Part shown: in pieces, positions 22,570 through 25,790 of the stretch
Layout: every line of letters begins with the position of its first letter
Position numbering within the stretch: the stretch's first letter is position 1
Origin: Bacillota bacterium
Lineage (GTDB): Bacteria; Bacillota; Clostridia; Christensenellales; Aristaeellaceae
Assembly (NCBI GenBank): GCA_023411395.1
Contig: JAEYOV010000019.1
Coordinates: forward strand, 1-25,790
Length of the DNA: 25,790 nt
Direction: 5' to 3'
Translations under genes and position numbers: made by a program
The notes under the pieces: model-generated
Told to the model about the DNA's origin: nothing
Database searches by the model: none
What the model saw: only the letters and a program-made list of their open reading frames with translations

Positions 22570-23661
22570 TCATTCCGCCGAATACGTGACCGCAATGCCG
22601 TCGTCCAGTATGCTGATGAATGTTTTCCCTCTTTGCAGCCTCAGCTCATTGCCATCCTGGTCAAAGAAAACAGTCCGCTGGTCCATGCCCGTGCGCACCC
22701 AATAGCCGGGGATATAGCGCCCGCCGATGAAAATATCCGCGTTGCCGGAACCGATGCTTTTTGTCACAGGCCTGTCACCCTCGCCATCAAAGTACGTAAC
22801 TTTGGTGCGCTGGATAATGACGTTGGAGAAGGAAAGCTGTTCTTCGGTGACCCTGTCCATGTAAGATTCTCCACCTACATATCGGAAATAGACATTGATA
22901 TCAGGCTCATATATAAAGGAAGAGGAATATGTTTTGTTTGCCTGGGTAATGGCAATGGTATACGCCAATTCGCCCGTCTGCGGCAGCTCGTCTGTAAACA
23001 GATAGGGCCGGGACGGTGCCTTGAAATCGGCAGGAATCAAAGCCTGCATGGCCTTTACGTTGGCATCCACATCGTGGGGGCTGGGCAGGGTTGACAGACG
23101 TGTGTAATATCGCTTCCATGGCTTGCTCATGCTTGCTGTGCCATCAAACAGCACGCCCTTTTTGCTGGCGCGTGTTTTGCTGAAAGCACTGTATATGCTT
23201 GTGCCGTCGGAAGGCTGCCCGCCGTAAAAGAGGAAACCGGCATCCCATTCTTCACGCAGCTCAACGTGTGTGATCCGAGCCGACCGCACAGGGCCGACAC
23301 TTTCGGGAATGACATCGCTGAACAGGAAGGACAGTCTGGTATATCCTCCCTTATGAAGGGGCGTTTCATAGATGATGTCCGCATCGCTTGCCCCCCAGGG
23401 AGCGCGCGCGCCGATGCCGCCGTTGTCATTGTCAATTTGAACCAGCATTGGCTGGTATGTCCCCGTCCAGGAAAGGCCCGTGGTGGGGCTCTGGTCAGGT
23501 ATTTCGGGATTCACGGGGAAATTGCCGTCGCCTCCGCGGCCGTTGACGGCTATCTTCCGGTCCTTCTCATTTTTGATCACGGTTCCCTCGGCGCCGGCCA
23601 GTGCCGGGTATGCCAGCACGAATAAGCAGGCTACCATCAGCAGGCACAAAAGTCTTTTCAT
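22570..23661 (-). CDS. Secreted DUF3048 (YerB-like) protein
   Basis: The product is 363 residues with a signal peptide (about 1-24, ending ALAGA). It has no lipobox cysteine at the cleavage site, so it is probably secreted rather than a lipoprotein. The DUF3048 hallmark GPVRSARITH (123-132) and the DADIIYETP segment (93-101) mark the N-terminal domain (about 60-220). A second domain (about 250-355) includes FSNVIIQ and the C-terminal GKTFISILDD. Bacillus YerB is the best-known relative and its function is not established. AGGAGG sits seven bases before the ATG, and a good promoter lies about 100 bases upstream. It stands alone in its transcription unit. Confidence 0.9.
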   Translation of the reverse strand: MKRLLCLLMVACLFVLAYPALAGAEGTVIKNEKDRKIAVNGRGGDGNFPVNPEIPDQSPTTGLSWTGTYQPMLVQIDNDNGGIGARAPWGASDADIIYETPLHKGGYTRLSFLFSDVIPESVGPVRSARITHVELREEWDAGFLFYGGQPSDGTSIYSAFSKTRASKKGVLFDGTASMSKPWKRYYTRLSTLPSPHDVDANVKAMQALIPADFKAPSRPYLFTDELPQTGELAYTIAITQANKTYSSSFIYEPDINVYFRYVGGESYMDRVTEEQLSFSNVIIQRTKVTYFDGEGDRPVTKSIGSGNADIFIGGRYIPGYWVRTGMDQRTVFFDQDGNELRLQRGKTFISILDDGIAVTYSAE

Positions 23662-23757
23662 TGAAGAATCCTCCTTGCAAATGTAAGAACGCAGACTTCA
23701 TCGCAGCTATGACAAACAAAAAAGCATCCACTGTTTCAAGCATGGCTGCATACTGCC

Positions 23758-23786
23758 ATCTTAACATTTTTTTAAAGCAATTTCAA
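23758..23786 (-). promoter_or_regulatory. DUF3048 gene promoter
   Basis: On the minus strand TTGAAA (23781-23786) and TAAGAT (23758-23763) are 17 bases apart, with TG in the extended -10 position. This predicts a leader of roughly 90 bases before the start at 23661. Confidence 0.78.
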
Positions 23787-23800
23787 TAAATATATGTAAA

Positions 23801-23828
23801 TTGACACAGCATCGATCCCTGGTAAAAT
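23801..23828 (+). promoter_or_regulatory. Orphan sigma-A promoter
   Basis: A perfect TTGACA (23801-23806), a 16-base spacer, and TAAAAT (23823-23828) with extended TG point rightwards, away from the DUF3048 gene. No recognisable gene follows on this strand. It is back-to-back with the promoter at 23758-23786. Confidence 0.75.
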
Positions 23829-23834
23829 CAGGCT

Positions 23835-24004
23835 GGATCACACCGGCTGTAAAGCCCGGAAAAAACGGTGTACAACCGCATGTTAGCTCTGATGGGGGCA
23901 CTATTCCACGTTATAAGTGAGTGGATTTCGCGTTGATTTGCTTATGTAAGTGTGATCTGATCGTCACAATATAAGAAAAAAGAAGGGTAATCATCCCTTC
24001 TTTG
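23835..24004 (+). ncRNA. Candidate small RNA or leader transcript of unknown function
   Basis: Between the orphan promoter and the hairpin at 23979-24003 lie about 170 bases with several possible stems. These are ACACCG/CGGTGT enclosing a small GCT-GTAA-AGC hairpin (about 23841-23873), and CTTAT..TGTGA/TCACA..ATAAG (about 23941-23974). An 18-residue hydrophobic ORF (MLALMGALFHVISEWISR, 23880-23936) lies inside but lacks a clear ribosome site. I recognise no known RNA family (not SRP, tmRNA, 6S or a common riboswitch by eye). The hairpin at the end has only three T on this strand. The rest of 23662-24042 holds only the promoters and terminators listed. Confidence 0.35.
23972..24003 (-). terminator. 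degV terminator
   Basis: AAAGAAGGG/CCCTTCTTT (23979-23987 with 23995-24003, 7-base loop) is followed on the minus strand by TTTTCTTATA. It is about 40 bases after the degV stop codon and may also stop plus-strand transcripts weakly. Confidence 0.82.
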
Positions 24005-24042
24005 ATTGCATCGATGCTATTAAATTCCAAGACGATTACGTA

Positions 24043-24897
24043 TTAGGCTTCATGTGCCACAATTCCCAAAAGTCCCGGACCTGTATGAACGGCCAGTACA
24101 GGACTCACTGAACCTATAAAGCTTTCGGCTACATTCAACAATTCTTTCAAGCGATCCAGCAACTTTTGCGCTTCGACGGCAGCTGCGCCGTGAACAACAG
24201 AGAGGCAGATTTTACGCTGGCCAAAGCGAGCCGCCACTTCCCGTACCATGGCATCCAGCGCATTCTTATAGCCCCGCGCCTTTGTCAGGGTCTGGTAAAC
24301 ACCATCAGGATTAACAAAAATGACTGGCTTCAACTGCAGAATGGTCCCGATAACACCTTCCACAAGCCCAATTCTGCCACCCTTGCGCAGGAATTCAAGC
24401 GTTTTGATGATAAACACGCCAAGCTGTGATTCTCGAACGGTCATTATTTTTTCGATGACCTTTTCAAAGGAGCAAGCATTTTCCAAAGCCTCTGCGGCAG
24501 CTAAAATCATCATGCCAACACCTGTGGAGATGGTTCGGCTGTCGATTAAGGCAATCTGCATGTCCTCTTCAAATGCTTTCGTTGCCATCTGGACCATACC
24601 ATAGGTACCGCTCAGGCCAGACGAAATAGAAACATGAATGACATGGGTGGTGCCTTCTGCGCGAAGCCTGGTGTACAAGGCAACCACATCCTCGTAAAAA
24701 GGCAAGCTGGTCTTGGGAAGCTCCTGCTCCATAAGGGCATACATCTCATGTTCAGAGATTTCCAGCCTATCCCTAAATTCTCCTTTGGATGAAATGACGC
24801 GAAGCGGGATCATATGGATATGATGCAAATCAAGCATCTCTTGTGATAAATCACAGGATGAATCTGTAACGAGGGCAATTTTTGAAATATTCTCCAC
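24043..24897 (-). CDS. DegV family fatty-acid-binding protein
   Basis: The product is 284 residues. DegV/FakB proteins bind a fatty acid, and in several Firmicutes they present it to the kinase FakA. The family blocks are ALVTDSSCDLSQEML at the N-terminus, ISSGLSGTYGMVQMA in the middle, IDSRTISTGVGMMILAAAE, LEFLRKGGRIG, and the C-terminal VLAVHTGPGLLGI. The start codon is GTG at 24897, with AAGGAAG seven bases upstream. An ATG 15 codons earlier is excluded because it lies within the -10 region of the promoter. It is monocistronic, and no fakA is nearby. The coding sequence is visibly richer in A and T than the central operon. Confidence 0.94.
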   Translation of the reverse strand: MENISKIALVTDSSCDLSQEMLDLHHIHMIPLRVISSKGEFRDRLEISEHEMYALMEQELPKTSLPFYEDVVALYTRLRAEGTTHVIHVSISSGLSGTYGMVQMATKAFEEDMQIALIDSRTISTGVGMMILAAAEALENACSFEKVIEKIMTVRESQLGVFIIKTLEFLRKGGRIGLVEGVIGTILQLKPVIFVNPDGVYQTLTKARGYKNALDAMVREVAARFGQRKICLSVVHGAAAVEAQKLLDRLKELLNVAESFIGSVSPVLAVHTGPGLLGIVAHEA

Positions 24898-24940
24898 TAG
24901 AACACTTCCTTCATTAAAGCAACTGGTTTCGGTTTTTTTC

Positions 24941-24968
24941 ATTATAGCATACTTTATTTGATAGTCAA
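24941..24968 (-). promoter_or_regulatory. degV sigma-A promoter
   Basis: On the minus strand TTGACT (24963-24968), 16 bases, and a perfect TATAAT (24941-24946) with extended TG. The ATG at 24942 overlaps this box, so the coding start must be the later GTG. Confidence 0.85.
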
Positions 24969-25031
24969 TGACTGGAGGTAAGTGACGTATTGCTCAAGGG
25001 CTTATGCCATCTTGTCCTTATCAGACCATGC

Positions 25032-25062
25032 AAAAAAGCCACCCAGTTCAAAGCCAGGTGGC
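25032..25062 (-). terminator. Rho-independent terminator after a 44-codon ORF
   Basis: GCCACC/GGTGGC arms (25038-25043 and 25057-25062) are followed on the minus strand by six T. It stands 17 bases after the stop of the small ORF at 25079-25213, suggesting this ORF or an RNA is truly transcribed. Confidence 0.65.
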
Positions 25063-25078
25063 AAAAAGACAAAATCCA

Positions 25079-25213
25079 TTATTCGGTTGTCCCGGTATCA
25101 GCATCATTCTCATTTTTGATCTTTCCCGGCAAGATGTCCATTGACAGCATCACGGAAAATTTCAAGACGGATTCAAGGCTGCTTGCCCTTGCCAGGTAGA
25201 GACTTTCATACAA
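25079..25213 (-). CDS. Small ORF of 44 residues, unknown or remnant
   Basis: A 44-codon frame starts at TTG with AAGGGG seven bases upstream and ends just before a terminator. The predicted peptide starts with an amphipathic helix-like stretch (YESLYLARASSLESVLKF, SVMLSMDILPG) and ends polar (KIKNENDADTGTTE). It reads like the C-terminal end of a larger protein. I do not recognise a family. A stop codon (TGA) lies two codons before the TTG, so any longer ancestor is broken here. It may be a genuine small protein, a remnant, or chance. The overlapping plus-strand frame looks less plausible. Confidence 0.35.
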   Translation of the reverse strand: MYESLYLARASSLESVLKFSVMLSMDILPGKIKNENDADTGTTE

Positions 25214-25220
25214 TAATCAA

Positions 25221-25260
25221 CCCCTTGAAGCATTTGATATTCAAGGGGTTTTCTTTATTT
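25221..25260 (+). terminator. Terminator-like hairpin facing right
   Basis: Perfect 9-bp arms CCCCTTGAA/TTCAAGGGG (25221-25229 and 25240-25248) are followed on the plus strand by TTTTCTTTATTT. No plus-strand gene precedes it. The stem and the GCATT in the loop closely match the tRNA terminator at 25386-25422 in the opposite orientation. Confidence 0.7.
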
Positions 25261-25334
25261 CGCATATAACTAATTGAAAGCTTATTCTTATGCATAATCC
25301 AAAATAATAAAATCACCTGCGTTTTCTTCGGTGA

Positions 25335-25356
25335 AAAAAAGTTGCAAAAAAGTTGC
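25335..25356. repeat. Tandem 11-bp direct repeat
   Basis: AAAAAAGTTGC occurs twice in direct succession and is followed by AC. It lies in an AT-rich, gene-free stretch (25261-25385) about 75 bases beyond the 3' end of tRNA-Lys. Short direct repeats of this type can be integrase arm sites, but no integrase is present. I see nothing else in this stretch. Confidence 0.6.
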
Positions 25357-25385
25357 ACAATCCAAATATGATTGTTATGTTTCAT

Positions 25386-25422
25386 AAAAAAATTCCCCTT
25401 GAAAACCTAATGCTTTCAAGGG
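25386..25422 (-). terminator. Terminator of the tRNA cluster
   Basis: CCCTTGAAA/TTTCAAGGG (9-bp arms at 25396-25404 and 25414-25422) is followed on the minus strand by GAATTTTTTT, shortly after the tRNA-Lys CCA end. Confidence 0.88.
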
Positions 25423-25430
25423 TTTTTAAG

Positions 25431-25506
25431 TGGTGACCCATCGGAGATTCGAACTCCGGACACCTTGATTAAAAGTCAAGTGCTCTGCCAACTGAGCTAA
25501 TGGGTC
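25431..25506 (-). tRNA. tRNA-Lys (anticodon TTT)
   Basis: A complete cloverleaf with acceptor GACCCAT/ATGGGTC, anticodon loop CTTTTAA, T-loop TTCGAAT, and an encoded CCA end. It is the last tRNA of the cluster. Confidence 0.97.
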
Positions 25507-25514
25507 AAAAAAGA

Positions 25515-25589
25515 TGGCTGGGGTGGCAGGATTTGAACCTACGGATGCGGGAGTCAAAGTCCCGTGCCTTACCGCTTGGCGACACCCCA
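25515..25589 (-). tRNA. tRNA-Gln (anticodon TTG)
   Basis: Acceptor TGGGGTG/CACCCCA, anticodon loop ACTTTGACT region with TTG, T-loop TTCAAAT, discriminator G and encoded CCA. The U1-A72 first pair is typical of tRNA-Gln. Confidence 0.97.
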
Positions 25590-25623
25590 ACGCTGTACTT
25601 AAGCCGCCAGGGAAAGGGAGAAA

Positions 25624-25699
25624 TGGGGTGAGTAGTGGGGTTCGAACCCACGACTTCCAGAGACACAATCTGGCGCTCTACCGCTGAACTATACCCACC
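25624..25699 (-). tRNA. tRNA-His (anticodon GTG)
   Basis: Acceptor GTGGGTA/TACTCAC preceded by the histidine-specific extra G (G-1, base 25699), which pairs with discriminator C. The anticodon loop is TTGTGTC and the CCA is encoded. Confidence 0.97.
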
Positions 25700-25706
25700 A
25701 TATAAC

Positions 25707-25783
<77 letters not shown>

Positions 25784-25790
25784 ATACCGC

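Noticed and set aside
24990..25199. Plus-strand 69-codon frame
   Set aside because: No ribosome site; it crosses a minus-strand terminator and overlaps the more plausible minus-strand small ORF.
25335..25356. Tandem AAAAAAGTTGC repeats as a CRISPR or phage array
   Set aside because: Only two copies, no spacers and no cas or phage gene nearby.

Overview
The window reads as a chromosome segment of a moderately GC-rich Firmicute, most likely a member of the Clostridia. The evidence is the conserved Gram-positive gene order rbgA-rnhB-yraN-comM-dprA-topA-trmFO-hslV-hslU, the folate-dependent TrmFO methylase, strong AGGAGG-type ribosome binding sites, and close relatives of Firmicute families (DegV, DUF3048/YerB, ArsP_1 permease, sigma plus membrane anti-sigma). 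The exact genus cannot be read from the sequence.

Left part (1-3430), minus strand: a two-gene unit encodes a membrane polyferredoxin of the NapH/YccM type and a small membrane-anchored partner. It is bracketed by two inverted copies of a roughly 75-bp double-hairpin repeat. Next come glyA with its own promoter, and the 4.5S/SRP RNA gene (ffs) with a near-consensus promoter and terminator.

Centre (3526-19209), minus strand: one long, tightly packed operon of eleven genes starts from a promoter near 19181-19209. It covers ribosome biogenesis (rbgA), RNase HII, YraN, a giant 1376-residue membrane glycosyltransferase, ComM-type ATPase, DprA, topoisomerase I, TrmFO, a secreted alpha/beta hydrolase, and the HslVU protease. 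Two members are unusual for this otherwise conserved neighbourhood. One is the giant protein, which combines two GT-C glycosyltransferase modules and two lectin-like domains. The other is the secreted hydrolase, which sits where xerC/codV usually lies.

Right part (19303-25790): a plus-strand ECF-like sigma factor and its probable membrane anti-sigma are transcribed divergently from the long operon. They converge on an arsR-permease pair controlled by recognisable palindromic operators. Then follow a secreted DUF3048 protein, an intergenic region with a strong orphan plus-strand promoter and possible small RNA, degV, a gene-poor AT-rich stretch with terminator-like inverted repeats and a 44-residue ORF, and four tRNA genes (Arg, His, Gln, Lys in transcription order), all with encoded CCA ends.

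No CRISPR array, insertion sequence, transposase, integrase or prophage gene was recognised. The best candidates for something undescribed are the double GT-C fusion protein, the orphan promoter with its structured transcript, and the paired double-hairpin repeat.
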